A model generated the notes under the pieces. It searched no databases, was not told where the DNA came from, and saw only the letters and a program-made list of their open reading frames with translations. A stretch of DNA of 21,819 nt from the NCBI GenBank assembly GCA_964491805.1, contig CAZBGU010000015.1, positions 1 to 21,819 of the forward strand, written 5' to 3'. Positions 7,158-14,963 of this stretch are shown here, one piece after another; position 1 is the stretch's first letter; each line of letters begins with the position of its first letter. Source of the DNA: UBA11704 sp964491805 (GTDB taxonomy: Bacteria; Patescibacteriota; Minisyncoccia; Phycocordibacterales; UBA5272). The position numbers and the translations under genes were made by a program.

Positions 7158-8252
7158 CTACAGTAGTTCACTTGTTTTTTGTAACAGATCCCGTACAGCA
7201 ACAAGCGCCACCACATACATACTCTCTGCCCAGCCAAGAGGAATGTTATCGTTTGATTGATTCGTATGTGAATACCACAACTCAGGAATGAGACCGTCTT
7301 TGTTAATAGTACCGTCGCATTGCTTGAGATATTTTTTTGCTTTCTCTATGTCTCCCCTCTTTGCATAAATGATCGCAAGCCACGCTAGACCCATTGACCA
7401 CTCTGCCTCTTCACTGTAGCCATCTTTATTCTTGTTGTAGTATCTGTCATTGCGATACCGTATCACACCAAGGTCACGAGTAAGGAAGTACTCAACGTTT
7501 GAAAGAATTATTTTTGTCTCTTCTTCTGTGGTTACCTCGAATGGAAAAATGAGGGTGAGAAGTGCAAGATCACAAAAACGGTTCACGGTCTCACGAGGAA
7601 GTAGTGCATGAAGTGCATCTTTACCTTTTTCAATCATTCCTTCTGGAATAGTTACAAATGGAAGCTTAGATGCTTCAGTAAGAGCACACACAACTGAACC
7701 GATAGATGACGCACGAACTTCTTGATTCTCTTCCCAGATACCTGAGTCAGCATCATTCCAATATTCGATAGCGTTTAGATAGTTAACAAGCAATTGTACA
7801 AGTTCTCGTTCTTCATCTGTTTCAACAACGGTGTGACCAGTGTTCTCGCAATCTGCAATGAGATACAACACCTCACCCACAGCATCGTTCTGCTTATTAC
7901 CCCACTCTTCCCAATACTCCTCGAAGGTCTCAGGATTATAGCGTGCATGAATATACTGCCAGGTTTCAAATGGCTTGTTATGCACCGCCCACGTTATCTT
8001 TTCTTTATGCTTTGCAAGAATTTGAAGAAGTGCCTTTGCTGCACTCTGTACAACATCCCATTCACCGGTATGCTTGAACCCAAGTGTCATGAAGTAAATA
8101 TCACGAAGCCACGCCTTGTTGTACCCAGTAGTTACGTCACTAGCTGATGCTGTGAAGAGTCCGGTAGGCGCACGGAGCTTACGAACCTGGTCGAGATGCC
8201 AGCGAATCGCAGCATTAAAATCAAAATTATCAAAAGAGCTATCGTTATTCAT
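7158..8252 (-). CDS. Glycoside hydrolase family 15-like (glucoamylase-like) protein
   Basis: A 364-residue, soluble, all-helical protein of the GH15/six-hairpin type. Visible landmarks are GYNKAWLRDIYF (43-54, the substrate-floor W-x-RD motif), WEEWGNKQNDAVGEVLYLI (114-132), DADSGIWEE (167-175, the usual place of the catalytic acid Glu), EEAEWSMGLAWLA (281-293) and PLGWAESMYVVAL (338-350, candidate catalytic base Glu343). No signal peptide is present, so it should be cytoplasmic and act on short alpha-glucans or related oligosaccharides. GH15-like proteins of about 350-400 residues without the starch-binding domain are widespread in bacteria and CPR. I chose the ATG at 8252, 13 bases after the stop of the upstream gene, over a TTG further up. 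It shares a transcript with that gene. The exact substrate is unknown. Confidence 0.75.
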   Translation of the reverse strand: MNNDSSFDNFDFNAAIRWHLDQVRKLRAPTGLFTASASDVTTGYNKAWLRDIYFMTLGFKHTGEWDVVQSAAKALLQILAKHKEKITWAVHNKPFETWQYIHARYNPETFEEYWEEWGNKQNDAVGEVLYLIADCENTGHTVVETDEERELVQLLVNYLNAIEYWNDADSGIWEENQEVRASSIGSVVCALTEASKLPFVTIPEGMIEKGKDALHALLPRETVNRFCDLALLTLIFPFEVTTEEETKIILSNVEYFLTRDLGVIRYRNDRYYNKNKDGYSEEAEWSMGLAWLAIIYAKRGDIEKAKKYLKQCDGTINKDGLIPELWYSHTNQSNDNIPLGWAESMYVVALVAVRDLLQKTSELL

Positions 8253-8265
8253 ACAAATATTGTAT

Positions 8266-8595
8266 TTATGCGGCAACTAAATACTTTTCATCGTTTGCTG
8301 CACCTGAGCGCCCTTCAACAACCGATGACAACGCTCCATATGTTCTCGTAATCTCTCCTCCACGCATATCAACTTCGTTCTTCATAGTAAGATATTCGAG
8401 CACTTTCGCTATCGCTTGTTCTTCTCGATAATTATTACCCTTCACTTCTTCATGTACCTTGTGCGCTGCGGTAAGTAAACTAAGTGAAGAATCTTCCTTC
8501 ATAATTGATTCGAGGCGTCCTGCTACAAACTTCCCTGCTTCACTTTTTTGTCGTTCTACTAACGATATCTGTGGTGCTTGATTGATTGTTTCCAT
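8266..8595 (-). CDS. Small helical protein, unknown function
   Basis: This 109-residue protein is predicted to be mostly helical and charged (LVERQKSEAGKFVAGRLESI, EEQAIAKVLEYLTMKNEV), with a glycine-rich turn (MRGGEITRTYGALSSVVEGRSG) near the end. There are no membrane helix, signal peptide or Cys residues. The ATG at 8595 is preceded by TATACT nine bases upstream and by a weak AGG. It is the first gene of a two-gene unit with the GH15-like protein, which starts 13 bases after its stop, so a role linked to glycan use is possible but not supported by motifs. I do not recognise the family. Confidence 0.55.
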   Translation of the reverse strand: METINQAPQISLVERQKSEAGKFVAGRLESIMKEDSSLSLLTAAHKVHEEVKGNNYREEQAIAKVLEYLTMKNEVDMRGGEITRTYGALSSVVEGRSGAANDEKYLVAA

Positions 8596-8604
8596 ATACC
8601 TAAG

Positions 8605-8610
8605 AGTATA
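8605..8610 (-). promoter_or_regulatory. -10 box (TATACT) of the unknown/GH15 unit
   Basis: TATACT on the minus strand, nine bases before the ATG at 8595. A TG lies next to the box but one base out of the usual extended -10 position. Confidence 0.5.
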
Positions 8611-8743
8611 CACCGAACATCAAAAAAACATTACCGTCACCTTTGATGGTTTAGTGAGCATGTATTAGACATAGTGCCACACTCAATAATATCAATATAA
8701 TAATAGGCTTCTGGTGACTACTGTGTAAATAGGTACCTCTAAT

Positions 8744-9514
8744 CTACTTAAATGCTAGTGACGTTACCAGGCTATTCCATTCATTTTCTGAAAGAGGTTT
8801 ATAACCAGCCAATTCATCAGGTGCAACAAACTCTGGTTCCGGCTTATAATTATGAGAAATTTCGAGATAATGATTCTCATCAAGTGGAACTTGAACGACT
8901 TGCCAAGAATATCCATTTTTTGTAACAAACTCGTGAAGATGTGCTTTTCTTCCGTAAACAATAACCTCTCTTGAGGAAACCGCCTCGTCAGAAAACTGAT
9001 GCACAATAGAGTCCGAGAGCTTTTGACATCCAACTATAACAGAAATATTTTGTATTTCAGCAACGGTGACACTCAAGAGAGACGCGCCGTCCCATGTCCT
9101 ATTATTAAGACATTTCTTTTGTTCTGGGGACTCACGCACCTGAGAATAATTATGAGGGAGCTTGAAAGAAAAACCATAGACGGTGTTCAGGTATTCTGTT
9201 TTTACCTTTGTTGCTCCTGTTTGGTTTTTTGTTACCTCTGTCAGACGAGTTCCTTTATACAAAAAGATGAGCAGAAATAGAACAAACACTGAAACACTTG
9301 TAAGAATCGGCGATGGTATTTTTTTTCGGAACTCTGATGCAAAAATAGAGGTTGCGGTAATGTGCGAAGGGATTCTTTTTTTGGAATGGATATGATGAGT
9401 GACGTTTTCGACTGTCTCATGAACCTTAGAAACAGCAACCTTTGTCACTTTTTTTTCTTTTTTTATGTCAGAGGAGGTAGTTCTTTTTTTCTTTTTTGGT
9501 TCCTTTGATTCCAT
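8744..9514 (-). CDS. Membrane-anchored protein with lysine-rich tail and extracytoplasmic domain, unknown function
   Basis: A 256-residue protein. Residues 1-66 are very basic and Ser/Thr-rich (MESKEPKKKKRTTSSDIKK...), so they probably lie in the cytoplasm and may touch nucleic acid or anionic lipid. Residues 69-87 (PILTSVSVFVLFLLIFLYK) are one membrane helix. The remaining 165 or so residues form an outer domain starting YLNTVYGFSFKLPHNYSQV, with two cysteines (KKCLNN and VGCQK) that could form a disulphide. The YGFSFKLP beginning resembles small PsbP-like or lipoprotein-like outer domains seen in many bacteria, but the match is weak. The start at 9514 is fixed by TGTTATACT exactly 7 bases upstream. 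It appears to be a single-gene unit. Confidence 0.6.
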   Translation of the reverse strand: MESKEPKKKKRTTSSDIKKEKKVTKVAVSKVHETVENVTHHIHSKKRIPSHITATSIFASEFRKKIPSPILTSVSVFVLFLLIFLYKGTRLTEVTKNQTGATKVKTEYLNTVYGFSFKLPHNYSQVRESPEQKKCLNNRTWDGASLLSVTVAEIQNISVIVGCQKLSDSIVHQFSDEAVSSREVIVYGRKAHLHEFVTKNGYSWQVVQVPLDENHYLEISHNYKPEPEFVAPDELAGYKPLSENEWNSLVTSLAFK

Positions 9515-9521
9515 ATCAAAA

Positions 9522-9527
9522 AGTATA
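9522..9527 (-). promoter_or_regulatory. Extended -10 box (TGTTATACT) of the lysine-rich membrane protein gene
   Basis: TGT-TATACT on the minus strand, exactly 7 bases before the ATG at 9514, predicting a leaderless mRNA. Confidence 0.65.
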
Positions 9528-9636
9528 ACACCACATATCAACTTATAAACAAGAGTTATCCCAAGAAACAAGAACTTCTTTTTGGTTCCATTAGGGTCAT
9601 TTAGTTTTGTTATGGTCTTTGCGCAACAAACTCTGG

Positions 9637-9642
9637 TATACT
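9637..9642 (+). promoter_or_regulatory. Extended -10 box (TGGTATACT) of the zinc-ribbon gene
   Basis: TGG-TATACT ends nine bases before the ATG at 9652, so the transcript leader would be about 2-4 bases. No -35 at normal spacing. Confidence 0.6.
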
Positions 9643-9651
9643 AACAGAAAT

Positions 9652-10068
9652 ATGGAACAAGATATCAACCAAGCAGAGACGATAGAAGCTTCAAACGCGA
9701 CAATATCAGTAGAACAACCATCTCCTGTTTGTCCTGTGTGTCACCAACCTACCCTGCCAGAATATTATTTTTGTCCAAACTGTGGGACTAAACTTGCTGA
9801 AGCGCCACTCTCGGTTACTGTGTGGTCTCAAACACAGCTCTACACCTTTAGTGTTATTCTTCCACTTATTTGTTTCTTAACAATCGGGAAATGGAAGGGA
9901 ATCAAATACCTCACATCAAAAGATAAGGAGGCCCATACTGTTGGGATTATTGCCTGTGTTCTACTTATACTTTCAACTGTAATCACAGTATGGTTTACGT
10001 ATGTTTCAGTCAAAAAACTAATTCACATCTCTACAGAAGGTGTTATCCAAAATCTTGACGCATACTAA
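9652..10068 (+). CDS. Zinc-ribbon membrane protein with two helices
   Basis: A 138-residue protein. Residues 27-44 form a zinc ribbon with two CxxC pairs (CPVCHQP at 27-30 and CPNCG at 41-44), a typical zinc_ribbon_2 fold near the N-terminus. Two membrane helices follow (about 63-80 and 95-118), joined by a basic loop (GKWKGIKYLTSKDKEAH), and the tail is polar. The ribbon should sit in the cytoplasm. Proteins of this layout are common in small bacterial genomes, often with unknown function. The ATG at 9652 is set by the extended -10 box. It lies alone on the plus strand between two leftward genes. Confidence 0.7.
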   Translation: MEQDINQAETIEASNATISVEQPSPVCPVCHQPTLPEYYFCPNCGTKLAEAPLSVTVWSQTQLYTFSVILPLICFLTIGKWKGIKYLTSKDKEAHTVGIIACVLLILSTVITVWFTYVSVKKLIHISTEGVIQNLDAY

Positions 10069-10200
10069 ATTATCAACCTCAACCGTTAGCAGTAACAGCT
10101 CTCAGTTAAAGAAACTCATTAGCCCCTCTTGCAGGGTAACCTGTTGACACGACAGTCATTGTTCTGGTTCTTAAAAGCATATAACGATCTCTGAATATAG
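10069..10200. other. Convergent intergenic spacer
   Basis: This 132-base gap lies between two converging genes. I see no clear hairpin-plus-T-run terminator and no ORF of note. Confidence 0.4.
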
Positions 10201-12060
10201 TTATTTCATCGTAACCCTCATCGAATTAAGAAGTGGAAAAAAGTCAGAAATGAAATTATACGCTGCAGCGCCAGCAGGCCCGATTACTCCACAAAAAACA
10301 AGAACCAGACCAAAAGCATTCGTAATCACCCATATACCAAAATCTTGTAATGATATTGTATGGACATCCCGCGCAAGTTGAATAACTTTTGGAAGTGAAC
10401 TTAATGAGTCATGCATCAAGACAATTTCGGCTGACTCAATTGCCGAATCAGAACCAAGAGCGCCCATCGCTATACCAACATGAGATATCGATAGCGCTGC
10501 GGCATCGTTCACCCCATCACCTACCATTGATACCACATGACTTTTATGGAGCTTTCTAAGTACATCTAATTTACCCTCTGGCAAAAGACCATATTCAAAA
10601 TCTTTAATACCAACCTGCTCAGCAACATGTCTTACCACCCGCTCATTATCTCCTGACAAAATTACTATTTTTTTGATACCCAAGGAGTAGAGAGCTTTGA
10701 TAGTTTTTTTTGCATCAGGTTTAATGGTATCTGATGCAGCAAAAAAACCTATCACTTCGCCATTTTTTTCTATATAGGACACACTCTCTCCTCTCGCTTC
10801 ACAGCCCTCTGCCTTTCGACGGAGACTATCGCTCACAGATGAACCCCTTTCTTGCATGAGTACCTCTCTTCCAAGAGCAATATTATCATCTCCGATTCTT
10901 GCAACAACCCCCTTTCCTTCGATAACCTCTGCCTGTTCTGGGTACGTTTCTTTTCCGTTGCGACTGTCCCCGTATGCCGTTATCGCAATCGCCAGAGGAT
11001 GATTTGACCTTCTCGATACAATCGAACCAATACGGATCACCTCTTCCTCTCCCTCTTCTTTTTCAGAAACAACTGATGTCACCTGCAGCACCCCAGTCGT
11101 GAGTGTTCCCGTTTTATCAAAGACAATCGCATTCACCTTTCCCAGTGCCTCTAGATGCTTTCCACCTTTTATAATAACACCCTGTTTTGCCGCAGATCCG
11201 ATCGCCTTTAAATACCCAAGAGGTATTGCTACAGCTACATCGTCCGCACACACAACGAGGACAACCGACAGAACAAGTGGGAGGTTTCGTGTCCACAAAA
11301 AAAGTGCAGTCGCCACTACAAAGACAGAAACGAGATAAACTTTACCGAACCTCTCTCCTAAGGTTTGTGTCTTTGGTTTTTCCTCTTGAGCCTGTTCGAC
11401 GAGTCTAATTATTTTTTCTAGCGAAGTATCCTCACCTATATACTTCGTTTGTATTTTTAAACTACCAGAAACAACAAATGTTCCGCTTGAAACAAGATCT
11501 CCTTTTTCTTTTTCAACAGGTAACGACTCGCCAGTTAACGAAGACTCATTGATAGATGCGACACCATCAAGGACAACTCCATCGATTGGTATATATTCAC
11601 CAACATCAACAATGATATTGTCTCCAACGTGAATGTCTTCAGTTTTAACTTCTCGCAATATACCACCAACATCTACCTTTGCTTTTTCTGGTCTCAGTTT
11701 AAGGAGTGAGTCAATGTTTTTTCTCGTTTTTCTCTCTGTGATATTTTCTAAAATCCTCGAGAAGGATAACATAAGTGAAATAAAAACAGCAGAAGCAAAC
11801 TCATTACTTGCAATAGAAAGAATAAGAGCAATTGAAGCAAGCATATCCATCGACGCCCAATCTTTTTCTCTAAGCGACTGTACGGCACTTATAAAAACTG
11901 GAAGCGTCCCAAGACATGTAGCCGCTACTAGTACCTCAGTATCAAAAACGAGGAATACACGAGAATAATGAAGTATAAGTACCGCAACAAGAGCAACCGA
12001 AAGAATAACATCAACATGGTACTCAAACTTTCTGTAATAAAAAGCAACTGCATCAATCAT
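10201..12060 (-). CDS. P1B-like (heavy-metal-type) P-type ATPase lacking the CPC motif
   Basis: A 619-residue ATP-driven membrane transporter. The actuator domain has TGES at 176-179. The phosphorylation site DKTGTLT is at 315-321, with D315 the acceptor. The P1B-specific HP dipeptide is in RRSNHPLAIAI (354-355), and the hinge is GDGVNDAAALS (514-524). Membrane helices lie at the N-terminus, around 242-285 and at the C-terminus. There is no N-terminal HMA domain or Cys-rich tail, so the protein is shorter than CopA or ZntA. The helix before the phosphorylation domain reads VVCADDVAVAIPLGYL (269-284), where P1B pumps normally have CPC, SPC, CPH or TPC. The Cys is kept but Pro-Cys is replaced by Ala-Asp-Asp. 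The transported ion is therefore uncertain. TGATATACT is exactly 7 bases before the ATG. No metal regulator is nearby. Confidence 0.85.
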   Translation of the reverse strand: MIDAVAFYYRKFEYHVDVILSVALVAVLILHYSRVFLVFDTEVLVAATCLGTLPVFISAVQSLREKDWASMDMLASIALILSIASNEFASAVFISLMLSFSRILENITERKTRKNIDSLLKLRPEKAKVDVGGILREVKTEDIHVGDNIIVDVGEYIPIDGVVLDGVASINESSLTGESLPVEKEKGDLVSSGTFVVSGSLKIQTKYIGEDTSLEKIIRLVEQAQEEKPKTQTLGERFGKVYLVSVFVVATALFLWTRNLPLVLSVVLVVCADDVAVAIPLGYLKAIGSAAKQGVIIKGGKHLEALGKVNAIVFDKTGTLTTGVLQVTSVVSEKEEGEEEVIRIGSIVSRRSNHPLAIAITAYGDSRNGKETYPEQAEVIEGKGVVARIGDDNIALGREVLMQERGSSVSDSLRRKAEGCEARGESVSYIEKNGEVIGFFAASDTIKPDAKKTIKALYSLGIKKIVILSGDNERVVRHVAEQVGIKDFEYGLLPEGKLDVLRKLHKSHVVSMVGDGVNDAAALSISHVGIAMGALGSDSAIESAEIVLMHDSLSSLPKVIQLARDVHTISLQDFGIWVITNAFGLVLVFCGVIGPAGAAAYNFISDFFPLLNSMRVTMK

Positions 12061-12067
12061 GCCAAAT

Positions 12068-12073
12068 AGTATA
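12068..12073 (-). promoter_or_regulatory. Extended -10 box (TGATATACT) of the P-type ATPase gene
   Basis: TGA-TATACT on the minus strand, exactly 7 bases before the ATG at 12060. A start at the A of the ATG is expected. Confidence 0.65.
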
Positions 12074-12168
12074 TCAGCAATAGATAAAGTTTCTGCTTAG
12101 AATAAATGAAGCACACAACCCATAAAACAGAAATCACCCGTCATCACGTGTTACTCCTGTATACCCAT

Positions 12169-13281
12169 CTAACGGCGATAAGGGTCAATAGCTATTAAAG
12201 TTGCATCATCTGCTTTGTTGGGACAGTTTTTAACAAGCGCTGAAAGACTTTCTACGTCGGTAGCTTCTAAAAAATGAGCTAAACTAAATGCCATCTCCTT
12301 ATCGAGAAGTTTCATAAAAGCTCTATTTCCAGAATCGTTATTCTTCTGCTTATCTCGCTCTTCGTCACTCAAAAGCTTGTACCTTAAAATAAAAGCACGT
12401 GTGGATTTCATGTGTGCAAGATGAGCTTCTATGTCTGGATTCCAAGTAATGAGGTCTGCACCTCGGGGCACTTTACCTGACTTATAATCAGTCATTGAGT
12501 ACTTCTTGCTACCCGTAGAATACCAACAGCCATCTCTCTTTGCTTGTTCACAAAAATCAATATCTTTAGTAAGTTCCCTCTCACTTGTTAAAAGATTGTC
12601 AGAAAAGAAGTCTGACCCCATGACAATTCTTTGCCCCTTTGCAAGACTTACATCAAAAATACGAGGTGTATCGACAAATATTTTATCACCTTCGCGGTAT
12701 CCAATAGCACCTGTCCCTCGGTCTCCTGCAGTATCATCTCCATACGCTTTAACAATCGAACCATTCTCATCAACAATATATACAGGGCTATCTCCTAGGA
12801 TAAAAAATCTCCACTTCTCCTCCAATTCATAGGTAGACAGACGAAGAGAAAAGCTTACAGTTGTTGCTCCTCCTTCTGTGCCAGATACCTTTGCGGGTAA
12901 GGAAATATTTTGCTGTCTCTTTTCAACAAGAAGCTCTTTGGCAATTGCTTTGAAGATACTTTCATATTCAGATAACGGGGTTTTGGCATCTATGCACTCA
13001 GCAACACGACGTGCGACAAATTGTGACACAAACGAGCTTTCTCTTTTGGAGCCTAATCCATCTGCTAAAACATATATACCCTTCTGTGGATCTACAGCAA
13101 AGGCATCCTCCCCGGATTTTTCATTGGATTGGAAAATCCTAAAGCCGTTTCTCTCAAACAAAACAGGCGAATGGACACCTGCTTTACTAGCAAACCTGTT
13201 TGGCTCACTATGAAGATGCTTTGAGGCTTGAGGGGTTACTGGTTGAGATGTAGGATTTTCGTTATGGGATAAAGGTTTCAT
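12169..13281 (-). CDS. PP2C-family (PPM) serine/threonine protein phosphatase
   Basis: A 370-residue protein. After a polar, Pro/His/Ser-rich N-terminus of about 40 residues come the PP2C blocks: NEKSGEDAFAV (53-63) with the metal-binding Asp, YVLADGLGSKRES (70-82) with the DG pair, SGTEGGATTVSFSL, WRFFILGDSPVYIV, KGQRIVMGSDFFSDNL and CPNKADDATLIAID at the end with the last metal-binding Asp. These enzymes remove phosphate from Ser/Thr using two Mn or Mg ions and often oppose kinases or anti-sigma factors. No kinase is visible in the window. No membrane helix is present, so it should be cytoplasmic. The start at 13281 is preceded by TGTTACACT exactly 7 bases upstream. An insertion of about 50 residues (CEQAKRDGCWYSTGSKKYSM...) sits before the final motif. 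Confidence 0.85.
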   Translation of the reverse strand: MKPLSHNENPTSQPVTPQASKHLHSEPNRFASKAGVHSPVLFERNGFRIFQSNEKSGEDAFAVDPQKGIYVLADGLGSKRESSFVSQFVARRVAECIDAKTPLSEYESIFKAIAKELLVEKRQQNISLPAKVSGTEGGATTVSFSLRLSTYELEEKWRFFILGDSPVYIVDENGSIVKAYGDDTAGDRGTGAIGYREGDKIFVDTPRIFDVSLAKGQRIVMGSDFFSDNLLTSERELTKDIDFCEQAKRDGCWYSTGSKKYSMTDYKSGKVPRGADLITWNPDIEAHLAHMKSTRAFILRYKLLSDEERDKQKNNDSGNRAFMKLLDKEMAFSLAHFLEATDVESLSALVKNCPNKADDATLIAIDPYRR

Positions 13282-13288
13282 GTCTGAA

Positions 13289-13294
13289 AGTGTA
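13289..13294 (-). promoter_or_regulatory. Extended -10 box (TGTTACACT) of the PP2C gene
   Basis: TGT-TACACT on the minus strand, 7 bases before the ATG at 13281. It is a one-base variant of the common TATACT. Confidence 0.55.
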
Positions 13295-13425
13295 ACACAA
13301 ACCACATAAAGCTTTGAAAACTACTGTAGCGCAAATATAACCGTATAAGATCTTTACTTCAGAACACTTGCCAATAACCAACTACACCGAGGCAGGGCAT
13401 CGGGGGATTCTTTCGATTACAAAAC

Positions 13426-13848
13426 TTACACTTGCCAAGCAGCTATTATTGCACCCATCGCAAGAAAACAGACCAACGATGATACAACCTCAAAAAGCCA
13501 AAGCTTCGTAGACTTACCCATCCATATGACATCCATAGATGTCGCGGTAACAAGGAAACCGAGCCAAGCAAAGAATGCTATACCCATACCTCCGACAATA
13601 TTCCCAAGATTGTGATAATAACTTTGTATGACAAAAATAAACATTGCTAAGACATACGCGCACACAATATTTGCCACAAAGTTTTTCACCATATGTGGAA
13701 TCATGTCAGAAAACTTTTCTTTCCCAGTCGGGTGTATATTTGCTAATTTCATCCAAAGTTTTCCAAAGAGAGGACCGTGGAACATGAAGCCAATAATAAA
13801 GTTTGCAATTGCTGCAACAAGTACAGCTGTATAATGTATTAATAGCAT
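13426..13848 (-). CDS. DUF1761 family membrane protein
   Basis: A 140-residue protein with four membrane helices. It matches DUF1761: the opening HYTAVLVAAIANFIIGFMFHGPLFGKLWMKLANI carries the family's N-x-x-x-G-x-x-x-x-PLFGK-W pattern, and later helices contain FFAWLGFLVTATSMDVIWMGKS and KLWLFEVVSSLVCFLAMGAIIAAW. The function is unknown, and family members are found widely in bacteria as small standalone integral membrane proteins. The ATG at 13848 lacks both a close TATACT box and a Shine-Dalgarno sequence. The nearest good promoter is at 13971-13979, giving a leader of over 100 bases that overlaps another short reading frame. Confidence 0.75.
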   Translation of the reverse strand: MLLIHYTAVLVAAIANFIIGFMFHGPLFGKLWMKLANIHPTGKEKFSDMIPHMVKNFVANIVCAYVLAMFIFVIQSYYHNLGNIVGGMGIAFFAWLGFLVTATSMDVIWMGKSTKLWLFEVVSSLVCFLAMGAIIAAWQV

Positions 13849-13966
13849 ATTTTGATTTGTTAGTAAGATGGCAAAATGAATAATAGTGAACTAATCTTTT
13901 ATATTTCGCAAGCAAAGGAATCAAAAGGATACTTTTATTTTGACACTTAATATAAGGACCCTCCAT
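13706..13966 (-). CDS. Doubtful short ORF overlapping the DUF1761 gene
   Basis: A well-formed leaderless promoter (TGGTATACT, then 7 bases, then ATG at 13966) opens an 86-codon frame beginning MEGPYIKCQNKSILLIPLL. It runs into the DUF1761 gene in a different frame for its last 143 bases. The first half is Lys/Ile/Leu-rich without clear motifs, and the second half is a by-product of the DUF1761 sequence. It may be a short real peptide, an upstream ORF controlling DUF1761, or simply the leader of the DUF1761 mRNA. The first codons also contain GGAGG. I keep it only because of the promoter spacing. Confidence 0.25.
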   Translation of the reverse strand: MEGPYIKCQNKSILLIPLLAKYKRLVHYYSFCHLTNKSKYAINTLYSCTCCSNCKLYYWLHVPRSSLWKTLDEISKYTPDWERKVF

Positions 13967-13973
13967 TGGTAAT

Positions 13974-13979
13974 AGTATA
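13974..13979 (-). promoter_or_regulatory. Extended -10 box (TGGTATACT) upstream of DUF1761
   Basis: TGG-TATACT on the minus strand, 7 bases before the ATG at 13966 and about 120 bases before the DUF1761 start. The region reads TTGGTA-TACTAT-TACCAA, an imperfect palindrome. Confidence 0.5.
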
Positions 13980-14054
13980 CCAACTAACTCGTTTGTACGC
14001 GATATACTATCTTTCAAAGTAACTTCACACTATCAAATTCACGCCTTAGAGAAC

Positions 14055-14882
14055 CTACCTTTTCTTTTTAAAAGCAAGAAACCCACCATACTCTACACAT
14101 GCAGTATCTATTCTAGGGTCACTTTTTCTCAGCATGTCTCTACTCGAACGCTCTACTTCTCTTACTAAATTTTGATCGACCGGCAATGTCTCAATGTCGA
14201 CGAAGCCAGACACATGTAACAGCTCTTTAAGTTTATCAATTGTAATAATTGAAGAAGGATTAATATTATTATTGACACCGACCAAGACACCGTCTTTTAA
14301 CTGGAGCATGTATCCAAAACTATTTATCAAGATAAAGCCACTCTCTTTAAGAACTCTGTATGCTTCTGCTAAAAGACCTTTTACAAACTTCTCTGCCTCC
14401 AGACCTCTCACAGGAATATTGACGAGGTTAACTGATGTATAACCATCAACTGAAGCATCGTTAAACGGAAGCCTTCTACCGTCTGCAACAAGTGGGTTCA
14501 AAATAATATCATCCTGTTTGTCTTGATTATTCGTATCAAAAAGAAATCAGCTTTTTGCCATATCAAATCTGGCATCCACTGGAATAAAGTGAACCTTCGG
14601 CGCTACACGACTCATTCCTCTTTGTAAGTGATTCTCCGAACCAAGAGAATACCCTGCACCAACATTAACCACGGTCTTCCCATCTAACGTAAGACTTCGA
14701 AAGATCTTTGCATAATCACCAACCGTAACAAAATCAGTATGCGTATAATATCCTTTTTCAAAAGAGTGGACTAAAAATGCTTCCTTCTCTTCCTTGCTCA
14801 TCCTGTCTCCATCACCCAGAACGTCAGATATTTCTTTTGCAATTTCTTTTTGACTGAGATGCCCTTCATTAACAAACTTCAT
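14055..14882 (-). pseudogene. SAM-dependent class I methyltransferase interrupted by an in-frame TGA
   Basis: Two pieces lie in the same reading frame and are separated by one TGA at 14547-14549. The first 111 codons (from ATG 14882) contain a helical cap and SAM motif I, VVNVGAGYSLGSE at 71-83, then FIPVDARFD, the acidic strand that follows it. After the TGA the frame continues without another stop through FLFDTNNQDKQDDIILNPLV, then LPFNDASVDGYTSVNLVNIPV (motif II region), AYRVLKESGFILINSF (post-II strand) and a C-terminal domain to the TAG at 14055. The whole would be 275 residues, a normal size for this fold. The substrate is unknown. The promoter TGGTATACT is intact nine bases before the ATG. 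A single recent nonsense mutation is the simplest reading. Readthrough, selenocysteine or a sequencing error are alternatives. Confidence 0.75.
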
Positions 14883-14891
14883 ATAAGGATG

Positions 14892-14897
14892 AGTATA
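14892..14897 (-). promoter_or_regulatory. Extended -10 box (TGGTATACT) of the interrupted methyltransferase
   Basis: TGG-TATACT on the minus strand, nine bases before the ATG at 14882. The promoter is intact although the gene is broken. Confidence 0.6.
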
Positions 14898-14963
14898 CCA
14901 TTTTGTTATGTGCCGAGAGAAAGACGTTGACTATCCAGTATATGTAAACTAAAGATATATGGA

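Noticed and set aside
13387..13425. Terminator after the DUF1761 gene
   Set aside because: CCGA/TCGG gives only a 4-bp stem with mismatches and there is no T run on the minus strand.
14055..14882. UGA recoded as glycine (code 25)
   Set aside because: No other recognisable gene in the window has an internal TGA, glycine is encoded by GGN throughout, and the rluA-family and 18071 genes end in TGA at sensible places.
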